From Atlantibacter subterraneus (GTDB taxonomy: Bacteria; Pseudomonadota; Gammaproteobacteria; Enterobacterales; Enterobacteriaceae), in assembly GCF_007570865.1 (NCBI RefSeq), contig NZ_VLPS01000008.1:248001-312000 (forward strand): a stretch of 64,000 nucleotides of DNA, read 5' to 3'. The position numbers and the translations under genes were made by a program. Under the pieces are notes generated by a model, which ran no database searches, was not told the origin of the DNA, and was given only the letters and a program-made list of their open reading frames with translations. Each line of letters begins with the position of its first letter. Position 1 is the first letter of the stretch. This document shows positions 1 through 8,931 of the stretch, one piece after another.

Positions 1-109
1 CCCTGTGGTTGAGGTTGCTGCATTAGAATGGTGATAAAGAATGAGAGTTACTTCGCTTGATCTGCCGATCTGCCCCCGGAGGTTCAAATCCTCGTCGGCC
101 CCAGAAAGC

Positions 110-138
110 AAAAAACCCAACCTTACGGTTGGGTTTTT
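110..138. terminator. Duplicated terminator hairpin (copy 1)
   Basis: Stem AACCCAACC / GGTTGGGTT with loop TTAC, flanked by A-run and T-run so it can work on either strand. It is identical to the proK terminator 168 bp to the right and serves the broken tRNA remnant, if anything. Confidence 0.7.
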
Positions 139-145
139 CTGAATT

Positions 146-238
146 TGGTCGGTGATAGAGGATGACTTGCCGCTGCGCGGCTCGCCCTGCGGGCCGTTGC
201 TGCGCAACGTTGTCTCGCTGCGCTCGACTCGAACCTCC
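146..238 (-). pseudogene. proK 3'-end remnant split by a 65-bp insert
   Basis: On the minus strand the last 28 nt of tRNA-Pro, from the T-arm to CCA, are present as 229-238 plus 146-163. They are split inside the T-loop by a GC-rich 65-bp insert at 164-228. The insert holds three successive perfect mini-palindromes, each with a TGC loop: CCGC-TGC-GCGG (170-180), GCCC-TGC-GGGC (184-194) and CGTTGC-TGC-GCAACG (195-209). No anticodon or D-arm is present, so it cannot make a tRNA. Confidence 0.7.
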
Positions 239-277
239 TGCCCCCGGAGGTTCAAATCCTCATCGGCCCCGGAAAGC

Positions 278-306
278 AAAAAACCCAACCTTACGGTTGG
301 GTTTTT
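278..306 (-). terminator. proK terminator
   Basis: The stem AACCCAACC / GGTTGGGTT with loop TTAC and a T-run on the minus strand begins 8 nt past the CCA end of proK. It is the second copy of the duplicated hairpin. Confidence 0.85.
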
Positions 307-313
307 CTGAATT

Positions 314-390
<77 letters not shown>

Positions 391-479
391 AATTGCGGGG
401 CGCATCTTACTGCCGCACACCCCAACCGTCAATCCCTTAATCAAAAAAAGCCATCCGATCGGCTGAAAAGCCAGCAACC

Positions 480-2156
480 TTACTTCCCTTCCGGGACGTG
501 ACACCAGTTGTTGTTCTCATTAATGCCGCCGTTCGGCGAGGTGTAGCCCAGGCAACCCATGATGGTATCGTACAGCTCCACGTGGCGACGCGGCACTTTC
601 ATCTCCGCCTGCTGCTTGAGGTGCTGGAACGAACGCTGGTGATCCGGATTCTCCAGATATTTGTCCGACATCCAGACCATCATCGGCACGCGGAACTGTT
701 CCGGCGGTGCAATGTTGCGCGGCGTGCCGTGCAGATGCTCTTTCTCGTTGATGGATTCGCCATGGTCCGCCGCGTAAAACACAATCGCTTTCTTATCACG
801 CAGTTGATCAATCACGTCATCAATAAAGCTGTCGACATAAAGCACGGTGTTGTCGAACGCATTGACCAGCTGTTGTTTGCTACAGTCTTTATCAATACCC
901 ATACACTCCGGCTGGAATTTGGCGAAATCACGGGTATAACGCTGAACATAGTTATAATGCGATCCCTTGGTATGCAGAATAATCATGTGCTTGCCGTTCG
1001 GATGCTGGGCGAGAGAATTCTGCATTTCGTTAACCAGCAGCATGTCGTCCACCTGCTTGCCGCGGTTGCGCGGCTCTGCGCCAATTTGCTCGCGGTAAGC
1101 GATGTTATCCGCCATGGTGTTGCTGTAAAACCACAGTTCGCTCTGCATCGCCAGTACGTCGGCGCTAAAACCCAACTGCTTCAGTACCGCAAAGACGTTT
1201 TGCTCTTTCAGGGTACGCTGCGGGTTATCTTCCGCCCCACCCTCGCGCACAAACATGCAGCGCAAAGAGAGCTTGGTCGCGGTGTCGCAGGAATAGCCCC
1301 GGAAAGCCACCAGGTTCTTCTCTTTCGCGAGTTTCGGCGTGGTATCGCGTTCATAACCCAGCATACCCATATGATCCCAGCGGGTAGTTTCACCGATGAT
1401 AAACACCATGTAGGTATCATCAATATCCGCAGGTGCCTGATAGCTATACTTCTTTGCCGGGTTGATCAGCGATTTATTATCGTTGGATTCATCCACCTGC
1501 GCCCAGGCATACAGGCCCAGCGCTGACAGCCAGTTAGACGGCAGATAGGAGTTCGCAACGACACCGCCGTAGCTCGGCATATCCACGCCGGAGCTACGCT
1601 CAACGCGTTTTTGCTGCATATCCAGCAGGCGAATCGGCGCCCAAACCAGCAGGCCCGCCATCACCACGATGCCCGCGCTGCGCAGCCGGACGCCGCGCGT
1701 GGTGAGCTGTTTCCACAAGGTGTCATCGCAGCGGTTAAACCAAATCAACCACAGCGGAACCGCACTCACCAGCGCCATCCAGACGAAGAAGCCCCAGCCA
1801 ACCACCTCTTTGGATAAATCAATATCCGTGGTCATCACCGAGGCGATAATGCCGTAGCCAATGACCACATTCAGGAAGGTCATGTAGTAACTTGCGCCAG
1901 ACGAGAATAATACAATCAATGTGGTGAGGACTTTCCAGGCGCGCCGCCCCAATAGTGAAAGAATGCGCAACAGGAAAAAGGTGACTAATACCGTGCCGAC
2001 CAGCTCCACGACGGCTGAAATTCCTTTTATGGCGGTAAAGTTTTGAGCGTATCCGTCAAAGCGACGGATAAATACCGCGCAATTTAAAAACAGGCCGATG
2101 TAGACCGCAATCAGAAAGCTCAGTTTCTGATGCGACATCGAATTCAGGTATTTCAT
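480..2156 (-). CDS. eptB: Lipid A Kdo2 phosphoethanolamine transferase EptB
   Basis: An inner-membrane enzyme that moves phosphoethanolamine from phosphatidylethanolamine to the outer Kdo of lipopolysaccharide. The 558 residues show five N-terminal membrane segments (about residues 10-200) and a periplasmic alkaline-phosphatase-fold domain. Active-site features include IGETTRWDH, with the Thr nucleophile, and the metal-binding AADHGES. The start used here (MKYLNSMSHQKLSF) matches the E. coli protein; an in-frame ATG 23 codons upstream is ignored because that stretch is not family-like. In E. coli eptB is repressed by the sRNAs MgrR and ArcZ. No such sRNA gene lies in this window. Confidence 0.95.
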   Translation of the reverse strand: MKYLNSMSHQKLSFLIAVYIGLFLNCAVFIRRFDGYAQNFTAIKGISAVVELVGTVLVTFFLLRILSLLGRRAWKVLTTLIVLFSSGASYYMTFLNVVIGYGIIASVMTTDIDLSKEVVGWGFFVWMALVSAVPLWLIWFNRCDDTLWKQLTTRGVRLRSAGIVVMAGLLVWAPIRLLDMQQKRVERSSGVDMPSYGGVVANSYLPSNWLSALGLYAWAQVDESNDNKSLINPAKKYSYQAPADIDDTYMVFIIGETTRWDHMGMLGYERDTTPKLAKEKNLVAFRGYSCDTATKLSLRCMFVREGGAEDNPQRTLKEQNVFAVLKQLGFSADVLAMQSELWFYSNTMADNIAYREQIGAEPRNRGKQVDDMLLVNEMQNSLAQHPNGKHMIILHTKGSHYNYVQRYTRDFAKFQPECMGIDKDCSKQQLVNAFDNTVLYVDSFIDDVIDQLRDKKAIVFYAADHGESINEKEHLHGTPRNIAPPEQFRVPMMVWMSDKYLENPDHQRSFQHLKQQAEMKVPRRHVELYDTIMGCLGYTSPNGGINENNNWCHVPEGK

Positions 2157-2368
2157 GCAAAGCCCCTGGAACAGGTACAAAATTCTCTGACCCGTTACCG
2201 GGCGTCGAGTTCTAACAACCAACAAATCACCAGATAAACGGGAACAATCTTGGTGAGAGCGCGGCTAGTAGACCATAACGGCCAGAAAAAGTTGTGCTGA
2301 GTTAGCATTCAGGTGGTTAATTTACAAATTAATGCTACTAAAACCGCAGAATGAAGAAGGGCAGACAT

Positions 2369-2400
2369 AAAAAATGCCGCTCCGGTAGTCCGGGGCGGCA
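2369..2400 (-). terminator. yhjX terminator
   Basis: An 11-bp stem (2375-2385 with 2390-2400, one G-U pair, loop TAGT), with a run of six Us on the minus strand, ends 20 bp beyond the yhjX stop. Confidence 0.85.
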
Positions 2401-2419
2401 TGGTGGTCTGTAAAACGAC

Positions 2420-3628
2420 TCAGGCGTGGGCGTGTTTGAGCACCTGCCGTTGCGGCTGGCGGATAGTCGTGGACAGCGCCAGCGAGACAATCAACAGCGC
2501 GAAAATTACGCAGAAGGTGATATAGAAGCCGCCAAACAGCGAGGCGATGGCGGAACCGCAAATGCTGCCGATACCGAAGCCCAGGTAAATCACGCCGTAG
2601 TTTTTCGCCAGATTGTTCAGACCGAAGAACTCGCTGACCAGCGACGGGTACACGGTGATGGTGCCGCCGAAGTTAAAGGCCACACAGGCAATAGCGGCGA
2701 AGAAGGTCATTTCATTCAGCGGCGCGAACAGCAGCGCAGCCATGCCCACCAGGGAGATCACCTGGCCGATGGTGATAACGCGGATACGTGACATTTTATC
2801 GGACAGGATCCCCAGCACCAGACGGCCGCTAAGGTTGGCGATGGAAATCACCGTCACGGCATTCGCTGCGGAGGCCACATCCAGATTCACCAGATTTTGG
2901 GCGATATCTTTCGCCACGCCAATCACGTACAGGCCGCTCATGCAGGCAGTCAGGAACATGGTCGCCAGCATCCAGTATTGCGGTTTGCGCATGGATTCTG
3001 CGAGAGTGAAATCATTGCTGGTCACGCCGTTCACCGACTGTACCGGTTGGTTCGGCGCATCGGTCATCAGCATCGCGCCGAATACCACCATCACCAGGGC
3101 AATCGCGCCCCAAATAATGAAGGTGTGCTCAAGGCCGACGCTGGCCAGCAGGTGGCTGTCGATAAATTTAAAACCGAGGCTGCCAAGACCGTAAGCGCCG
3201 ATAGACAACGCGGAAATCAGGCCTTTGCGCTCCGGGAACCATTTCACGCAGTTGGAGAGCGTCAGCAGATAGCCTGCGCCATCCGCCAGGCCCACCAGCA
3301 CCCCGGCGCTCAGCCACAGCATCATCAGGTTACTGGAATGGGCAGTGAGGAAGAAACCCAGGCCGAGCAGCAGGCCGGAAGCGATGGTCACGCGGCGCAC
3401 GCCGAAACGCTCCTGCAGTTTCCCGGCGACCGAGGACGAAATCGCCAGGCCAAGGCTCAGCAGACCGAAGGAGAACGCCACCTGACTGATGGGCACATCC
3501 AGCTTTTCGGAAAGCGCGCTATTAAACAAACTCCAGGTATAGACAGAACCCAGCGCAAACTGAGTCACAATAGTGCCGAAGAGGGTAAGCCAACGGGTAC
3601 GATTTTGCAGGGCGTTCATGGCAGTCAT
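2420..3628 (-). CDS. yhjX: Pyruvate-inducible MFS transporter YhjX
   Basis: A 402-residue, 12-helix major facilitator of the oxalate/formate antiporter-like group, near-identical to E. coli YhjX along its length. Landmarks are ALGSVYTWSLFN in helix 1 and KLQERFGVRR in the 2-3 loop. In E. coli it is the main target of the YpdA/YpdB (PyrSR) two-component system and responds to pyruvate; the transported substrate is not settled. Two in-frame ATGs (3628 and 3619) are possible starts; a GGATGAG motif lies just before both. Upstream repeats at 3690-3751 support the same control here. Confidence 0.93.
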   Translation of the reverse strand: MTAMNALQNRTRWLTLFGTIVTQFALGSVYTWSLFNSALSEKLDVPISQVAFSFGLLSLGLAISSSVAGKLQERFGVRRVTIASGLLLGLGFFLTAHSSNLMMLWLSAGVLVGLADGAGYLLTLSNCVKWFPERKGLISALSIGAYGLGSLGFKFIDSHLLASVGLEHTFIIWGAIALVMVVFGAMLMTDAPNQPVQSVNGVTSNDFTLAESMRKPQYWMLATMFLTACMSGLYVIGVAKDIAQNLVNLDVASAANAVTVISIANLSGRLVLGILSDKMSRIRVITIGQVISLVGMAALLFAPLNEMTFFAAIACVAFNFGGTITVYPSLVSEFFGLNNLAKNYGVIYLGFGIGSICGSAIASLFGGFYITFCVIFALLIVSLALSTTIRQPQRQVLKHAHA

Positions 3629-3689
3629 CTCATCCAGAAAGGGAAAGTTATCTGCCTGTAAGCCTAACGAAAGCCCTTCAAACCAGGGG

Positions 3690-3751
3690 GTGAAACGCCA
3701 TGAAGTGCCGTAATTGCGGAATGAACTGCCGCGAGACGGGAATGAAACGCC
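3690..3751 (-). promoter_or_regulatory. Four YpdB-type direct repeats before yhjX
   Basis: Read on the minus strand there are four 10-mers: GGCGTTTCAT (3742-3751), GGCAGTTCAT (3721-3730), GGCACTTCAT (3700-3709) and GGCGTTTCAC (3690-3699). The first three are spaced by exactly 11 bp; the fourth abuts the third. The known E. coli YpdB site at yhjX is two GGCATTTCAT repeats 11 bp apart, so the match in sequence, spacing and target gene is strong. Confidence 0.8.
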
Positions 3752-3793
3752 TTGTATTCCATTCCCGTTTCGCTTCTGGAAAGCGATTTTTAG

Positions 3794-4507
3794 TTAAAAA
3801 CGGGCATTCACACCGAGGTTATACGACGTCATATCCCCGGCCATAATCCCTTCAGACTGGGAAAATGAGGCATAGGCCGCGAGATTTTTATTCAGCGGCA
3901 TATCAGCGCCCACCGTGACGTCCATCCAGTTGCCATATTGATTCGCGGCAGGCACGGCATGCATACCCGACTGGGATTTCCAGACGTTTTCACCGTACTG
4001 CTGGTTGTAGCTCACCTGCGCCCACGGACGCACATAGCCGAAGGACGAATCAACCCGCCAGCCCAGCGTGCTGACGCTGGCATGCCAGAGCTGGTCTGCG
4101 CCGCCGGAGCGCCCCACGCTGTCGCCATAGTCATTGAACATCGACGCGGTACTGCCGTCCCAGTGCCAGGACGCGACTGGCCCGGTGGTCACATTTTTGT
4201 ATACCGGGATCGCCAGCCCGACGCCCAGCGTAGACGGCTGCGTGGTATAGCTGTTTTGTGATGAAGTGATAAGGTTAAAACCCGACGAATAGGCCATATC
4301 CAGCGGCGCGTTAAGGCGTTCCGCCAGAATGTCGTTGTAGTCGGGTTGGTGATCGCTGTCCCAGGTATAGCGCTCAAACGTATTACTTTCAGGGTCATCA
4401 ACGCTATATTCTTGCTGCCAGGCGAAAGCACCTTGTGAACAAATGCAACACGCAAAAATCGCCACACTGCTTAACGTGCGGCGGCCACTACCTATAGTTG
4501 TCATCAT
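3794..4507 (-). CDS. yhjY: YhjY-like outer-membrane beta-barrel protein
   Basis: This 237-residue protein has a signal peptide (cut likely after SQGAFA, about residue 29) and a region resembling an autotransporter beta-barrel domain. It ends in NARF; a final Phe is typical of outer-membrane barrels. Alternating aromatic strands such as WRVDSSFGYVRPWAQVSYNQ fit a barrel. It keeps the E. coli position between yhjX and tag. No passenger domain is present, and the function is unknown; older notes call it a putative lipase, but I see no GDSL motif. The start follows a TGGAG site seven bases upstream; a second ATG is adjacent. Confidence 0.82.
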   Translation of the reverse strand: MMTTIGSGRRTLSSVAIFACCICSQGAFAWQQEYSVDDPESNTFERYTWDSDHQPDYNDILAERLNAPLDMAYSSGFNLITSSQNSYTTQPSTLGVGLAIPVYKNVTTGPVASWHWDGSTASMFNDYGDSVGRSGGADQLWHASVSTLGWRVDSSFGYVRPWAQVSYNQQYGENVWKSQSGMHAVPAANQYGNWMDVTVGADMPLNKNLAAYASFSQSEGIMAGDMTSYNLGVNARF

Positions 4508-4686
4508 TATGCGACTCCAGAAAGAGCCAAAATCCGGCGTTTTTTATTTTTTTGCCTGAGTGAGAGGCTTATTCCCCGAATAATTTGCGCAACGGTGGCT
4601 TGAATTACGAAGGGTATAGCCCTGAATTAACTATTGTCTTTTTCACTCAGACGTCAAGTAGGGTGACTCAAAAAGAGGGATATTTT

Positions 4687-5250
4687 ATGCAGCGTTGTGG
4701 ATGGGTGACTCAGGACCCACTGTATCTTGCGTATCACGATAACGAGTGGGGCATCCCGGAAACCGACGGCCAGAAGCTGTTTGAGATGATCTGCCTGGAA
4801 GGACAGCAGGCCGGGCTCTCGTGGATTACGGTACTGAAGAAGCGCGAAAAATATCGCCGCTGCTTTCACCAGTTCAACCCTGTTGCCGTTGCGCAGATGC
4901 AGGCCGAAGACGTAGAAACGCTGCTTCAGGACGCGGGCATTATTCGCCATCGCGGCAAAATCGAAGCTATCATCAATAACGCCAGAGCCTTTCTGGCGAT
5001 GGAAGCCAACGGAGAACCCTTTTCTGAGTTTGTCTGGTCGTTTGTCGATAATACCCCGCAGGTGACCCGGGCCGCCGCCATGAGCGAGATCCCCACCACC
5101 ACGCCCGCCTCCGATGCGCTCTCCAAAGCGCTGAAGAAACGCGGCTTTAAGTTTGTCGGCTCCACCATTTGCTACTCGTTTATGCAGGCCTGTGGGCTGG
5201 TGAATGACCACATCACCGGCTGCATCTGCCATCCGGAGAATCAAACATGA
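4687..5250 (+). CDS. tag: DNA-3-methyladenine glycosylase I
   Basis: A constitutive base-excision enzyme that removes 3-methyladenine from alkylated DNA. The 187 residues keep the zinc snap: Cys4 and His17 at the N-terminus (MQRCGW, AYHDNEW), and a C-terminal His and Cys in DHITGCICH. The catalytic-pocket motif LEGQQAGLSWITVLKKR is intact. The start at MQRCGW is preceded by GAGGGA and matches E. coli; the longer open frame upstream is not family-like. The stop overlaps the yiaC start by 4 bp (ATGA), implying coupled translation. Confidence 0.97.
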   Translation: MQRCGWVTQDPLYLAYHDNEWGIPETDGQKLFEMICLEGQQAGLSWITVLKKREKYRRCFHQFNPVAVAQMQAEDVETLLQDAGIIRHRGKIEAIINNARAFLAMEANGEPFSEFVWSFVDNTPQVTRAAAMSEIPTTTPASDALSKALKKRGFKFVGSTICYSFMQACGLVNDHITGCICHPENQT

Positions 5251-5693
5251 TCCGTGAATGCCAGCCCTCCGATCTGCCCGCGCTGCTGGACGTCTGGCTG
5301 GCGAGCACCACCGCGGCGCACCCGTTCATCGATCCGCTTTACTGGCAGCAAAGCCTGCCGCTGGTGCGCGACAGCTACCTGCCCGACGCGCATACCTGGG
5401 TTTACCTGGAAGCTGGGAAACTGCTGGGATTTATCAGCGTGATGAACGCGTCGTTTGTCGGGGCGCTGTTTGTGGCGAAACAGGCGACAGGGCGCGGTAT
5501 CGGTAGCGCGCTGTTAAATGAGGCGAAGCGGCACTACGCCGCGTTAAGCCTTGAGGTGTATCAGAAAAACACCCTGGCGGTGAATTTTTATCACCGCCAG
5601 GGTTTTCGTATTGAAGACAGCGCCTGGCAGGAAGAAACCCAGCACCCGACCTGGATTATGCACTGGCAGGCGGATCAAACGCCGTCACGGTAA
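5247..5693 (+). CDS. yiaC: GNAT N-acetyltransferase YiaC
   Basis: A 148-residue GCN5-related acetyltransferase, the orthologue of E. coli YiaC, which has been reported to act as a lysine acetyltransferase. The acetyl-CoA loop is seen as [12 protein letters not shown] (about residues 73-84), followed by the [19 protein letters not shown] signature. It is translationally coupled to tag. Its last 38 bp overlap the 3' end of bisC on the other strand. Confidence 0.92.
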   Translation: MIRECQPSDLPALLDVWLASTTAAHPFIDPLYWQQSLPLVRDSYLPDAHTWVYLEAGKLLGFISVMNASFVGALFVAKQATGRGIGSALLNEAKRHYAALSLEVYQKNTLAVNFYHRQGFRIEDSAWQEETQHPTWIMHWQADQTPSR

Positions 5694-7989
5694 GCGCTGG
5701 CCCCTGATACTTCTCTACCCACGCCAGGGCTGTGTTCCCCGCGCAGCCGTTAGCCAGTTGGGAGGTGGGAATATCTTTGGTCAGCACGTTAACCGCCCCG
5801 TGCTTACACAGGCCGCCCACCTGTTTATCTAAATCCGGCCATGCGCCTTCATGCAGGCAGATCACGCCAGGCTTAATCCCCTCGTCCACTACCGCGCCCG
5901 CCAGCACCTGCCCACGGCTGTTCCATACCCGCACCACATCGCCATTTGCGATGCCACGCGAGTGCGCGTCGTCCGGATGCAGGGTCAGCGGCTCGCGTCC
6001 GGCTACCGCATACTGTTCGCGCAGTTGCGCGTAGTTCAGCTGGCTGTGCAACCGGTGCGCGGGATGCGCAGAAAGCAGTTGCAGCTGGCCCGGCTCGGCG
6101 TTGCCGTGCCATTCGTCCGGGGCCAGCCAGCTCGGATGCCCCGGGCAGTCGGCGTAACCGTAATCGGCAATACGTTGGGAGAAGATCTCGATTTTGCCGC
6201 TCGGGGTTTTCAACGGATTGGCCTGCGGATCGGCGCGGAACGCCGCAAAGCGGATAAACCCGGCATTCTGCGGGCTCTCTGGCATTTCGATCAGCTGATT
6301 GGCTTGCCAGAATTCCTCAAACGGCGGCAGCGTCACCTGCTGGGCCGCGCCGCGCTGCTGCGCTATGGCATAAAACTCGGCCAGCCATTGCAGATCGCTT
6401 TTACCTTCGCTGAAACGCACGCCACCGCCCATCTCCCAGCGCTCGCTCAGTTCGGCGAACACGTCGAAATCATTACGGGCCTCATATTGCGGAGCCACTA
6501 CCTGCTTCATTGGCACCAGATGCTGATTGCTGTAATCCCCGGTCATGGTGAGATCGTTACGCTCAAACGAGGTGGTGATGGGCAGTACAATATCGGCGTG
6601 TTTCGCCGCCGCCGTCCAGAAGCATTCGGAAATCACTACCAGCTCCGGCTTCTGCCAGGCCTTGATCAGGCGGTTAGTGTCCTGATGGTGGGTAAAGTTG
6701 CCGCCGCCCGCCCACCAGATCATGCGGATATCCGGGAAGCGCCGCGCTTCGCCGTTATGCTGATAGGTTTCGCCGGGGCGCTCCAGCGCTTCCACAATGC
6801 GCGCGACCGGAATTTTCTCCACCGCGTCGGTACCGTTTTTCACCGAGCCCTGCATTGAGCCGAGCACCGCCGCGCGGCGCGTCGGGTTACCGCCGTTGGC
6901 AAAATGATAAGAGAGGCCAAATCCGCCGCCCGGCGTGCCGATTTGCCCAAGCATCGCGGCCAGCGTCACCAGCATCCAGTGTTTTTGCTCGCCGTACTGC
7001 TGGCGCTGCATCCCCCATCCCGACATCAGCATAGTGCGGTTCTGGCTGAACAGCTGCGCCAGCTCGCGCAACGTCTGCGCCGGTACGCCGCAAATCGGCG
7101 CGGCCCAGTCGGCGGATTTCGCCACGCCGTCCTGCTCGCCCGTCAGGTAGGCGGAGAAGCGCTCAAAGCCTTCGGTACAGTTATTGAGGAATTGCGCGTC
7201 GTGCCAGCCGTTTTCCAGCAGCGTGTGGGCAATGCCCAGCATCATCGCCACGTCGGTGCCCATATGCGGCGCAATCCACTCCATGCGATCGCCAAAAAAT
7301 TCGACGGTTTCTGAGCGCATTGGATCGATGCAAATCAGCCGCTTGCCGCTGTTTTTCAGGGCGTCAAAATAGCCGATGCCCTGCTCGTCACTGGCGTTCC
7401 AGGCGATTTTCAGGGTGTTGATCGGATTCGCACTCCACAGCACCACCACGTCGCTGTGCTCGAGGATCAGCGGCCAGCTGGTCTGCTGCTGGTACACCTC
7501 ATTGCCGCCCACCACGTAGGGCATGATCACCTGGGCGGCACCGGTGGAGTAATCCCCGAGATGGCCGGTATAGCCTCCTGCGAGGCTCATATAGCGCTGC
7601 AATAACGTCGCGGCTTTATGCAGCACGCCGTTTGATCGCCAGCCGTAGGAACCGGCAAAAATCGCCGACGGGCCCCAGGTTTCGCGGATGCGGTGATGCT
7701 GGGCGTCAATCAGCGCCAGCGCCTGGTCCCAGCTGATGCGCACGTAGTCGTCATCGCCGCGTACGCCCTGCGGGTTTTGCGGGTTGGCCAGAAAGCCTTT
7801 GCGCGCCATTGGATAACGCACGCGGGTTTTGCTGTGCACCTGATCCGGCACGGCGGTTTGCAGCGAGTTAGGGTGCGGGGTGTTAAGCGCGCTGCCGGAA
7901 GAGAGAACGGTTTGCCCGTCGGTTTCTACCCGCATCGGCCCCCAGTGGGCGGCGGTTAACACGGATGTGGTTTGCGATGTAGTGGCCAA
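5656..7989 (-). CDS. bisC: Biotin sulfoxide reductase BisC
   Basis: A cytoplasmic molybdoenzyme of the DMSO-reductase family (777 residues, the same as E. coli) that reduces biotin-d-sulfoxide and methionine sulfoxide using bis-MGD. The serine that coordinates Mo lies in GDYSTGAAQ (Ser148). The GSYGWRSNG and [19 protein letters not shown] cofactor loops and the C-terminal molybdopterin-dinucleotide domain ([15 protein letters not shown]) are complete. No twin-arginine signal or Fe-S motif is present, as expected for BisC. The start codon is TTG, backed by AGGAG five bases upstream and by family length. It diverges from yiaD. Confidence 0.95.
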   Translation of the reverse strand: MATTSQTTSVLTAAHWGPMRVETDGQTVLSSGSALNTPHPNSLQTAVPDQVHSKTRVRYPMARKGFLANPQNPQGVRGDDDYVRISWDQALALIDAQHHRIRETWGPSAIFAGSYGWRSNGVLHKAATLLQRYMSLAGGYTGHLGDYSTGAAQVIMPYVVGGNEVYQQQTSWPLILEHSDVVVLWSANPINTLKIAWNASDEQGIGYFDALKNSGKRLICIDPMRSETVEFFGDRMEWIAPHMGTDVAMMLGIAHTLLENGWHDAQFLNNCTEGFERFSAYLTGEQDGVAKSADWAAPICGVPAQTLRELAQLFSQNRTMLMSGWGMQRQQYGEQKHWMLVTLAAMLGQIGTPGGGFGLSYHFANGGNPTRRAAVLGSMQGSVKNGTDAVEKIPVARIVEALERPGETYQHNGEARRFPDIRMIWWAGGGNFTHHQDTNRLIKAWQKPELVVISECFWTAAAKHADIVLPITTSFERNDLTMTGDYSNQHLVPMKQVVAPQYEARNDFDVFAELSERWEMGGGVRFSEGKSDLQWLAEFYAIAQQRGAAQQVTLPPFEEFWQANQLIEMPESPQNAGFIRFAAFRADPQANPLKTPSGKIEIFSQRIADYGYADCPGHPSWLAPDEWHGNAEPGQLQLLSAHPAHRLHSQLNYAQLREQYAVAGREPLTLHPDDAHSRGIANGDVVRVWNSRGQVLAGAVVDEGIKPGVICLHEGAWPDLDKQVGGLCKHGAVNVLTKDIPTSQLANGCAGNTALAWVEKYQGPALTVTAFDPPASA

Positions 7990-8155
7990 AGCAGCTCCTG
8001 GCGGTGTTTGCAGGTCAAAATCGGGGTTCTGACGACCCCATCGTTACTTTCGCTGACAAAATCAGACGACTTCCCAAAATTTTCTAACTATTCACAGGTC
8101 ATAATCAACCGCGACGCCCGGTTGTGGCAACGAAATAAATCATTGGGATTTGATA

Positions 8156-8818
8156 ATGAAAAAACGCGTAATGGTTCTTGCGGCTGTGATCAGCGGCGCA
8201 CTGGCAGTTTCTGGCTGTACCACTAATCCTTATACCGGCGAGCGTGAAGCCGGCAGCTCCGGCATCGGCGCGGGCATCGGCTCGTTAGTCGGCGCAGGCG
8301 TCGGCGCGCTCTCCTCCTCGAAAAAAGATCGCGGCAAAGGCGCGCTGATTGGCGCAGCGGCCGGTGCAGCCCTCGGCGGCGGCGTCGGCTATTACATGGA
8401 CGTGCAGGAAGCCAAACTGCGCGACAAAATGCAGGGAACCGGCGTCAGCGTGACGCGAAATGGCGATAACATCGTGCTCAATATGCCGAATAACGTCACC
8501 TTTGACAGCAATCAGGCTAACCTGAAACCGGCGGGCGCAAACACCCTGACCGGCGTGGCGATGGTGCTGAAAGAGTACCCGAAAACCGCGGTTAACGTAC
8601 TGGGCTACACCGACAGCACCGGCGGCAGCGACCTGAATATGCGTCTGTCGCAGCAGCGTGCGGATTCCGTCGCCAGCGCGCTGATCACCCAGGGCGTGGC
8701 GGCAAACCGCATCCAGACCCGCGGGATGGGCCCGGCGAACCCGATTGCCAGCAACGATACCGCTGAAGGCAAAGCGCAAAACCGCCGCGTCGAAATTACC
8801 CTCACCCCGATCCAGTAA
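8156..8818 (+). CDS. yiaD: OmpA-family lipoprotein YiaD
   Basis: A 220-residue outer-membrane lipoprotein. The signal peptide ends in the lipobox AVSGC, with Cys21 to be lipidated. A glycine-zipper segment follows (GAGIGSLVGAGVGAL and GALIGAAAGAALGGG, about residues 37-80). The C-terminal OmpA-like peptidoglycan-binding domain spans about 105-215 (LGYTDSTGGSDLNMRLSQQR, NRRVEI). In E. coli overexpressed YiaD suppresses a bamD mutation. The ATG at 8156 has GGGA seven bases upstream; an in-frame TTG two codons earlier is less likely. Confidence 0.95.
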   Translation: MKKRVMVLAAVISGALAVSGCTTNPYTGEREAGSSGIGAGIGSLVGAGVGALSSSKKDRGKGALIGAAAGAALGGGVGYYMDVQEAKLRDKMQGTGVSVTRNGDNIVLNMPNNVTFDSNQANLKPAGANTLTGVAMVLKEYPKTAVNVLGYTDSTGGSDLNMRLSQQRADSVASALITQGVAANRIQTRGMGPANPIASNDTAEGKAQNRRVEITLTPIQ

Positions 8819-8870
8819 ACCGCTGCGCTGGCTGGCCCGGCGCAAAAAGTGTGATACTGTTGCCTCCCCC

Positions 8871-8893
8871 TTGCCTCCCATAACGGGAGGCAA
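8871..8893 (+). other. Perfect hairpin between yiaD and ptxS-like gene
   Basis: TTGCCTCCC / GGGAGGCAA with loop ATAAC, a 9-bp perfect stem, lies 38 bp before the LacI-type gene. No T-run follows, so it is not a standard terminator. It may affect the mRNA leader. Confidence 0.5.
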
Positions 8894-8931
8894 ACAGGGA
8901 TTGTCTGGAGCATAACGGCACAGGGGCAGCG

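Noticed and set aside
77-100. T-arm-like motif as a second tRNA on the plus strand
   Set aside because: No matching acceptor 5' strand, D-arm or anticodon arm upstream, and no CCA end; only a 3'-half-like tail.
498-1526. 342-codon open frame on the plus strand inside eptB
   Set aside because: Fully antisense to a complete eptB with conserved motifs; the predicted protein has no family features. It is a shadow of codon bias.
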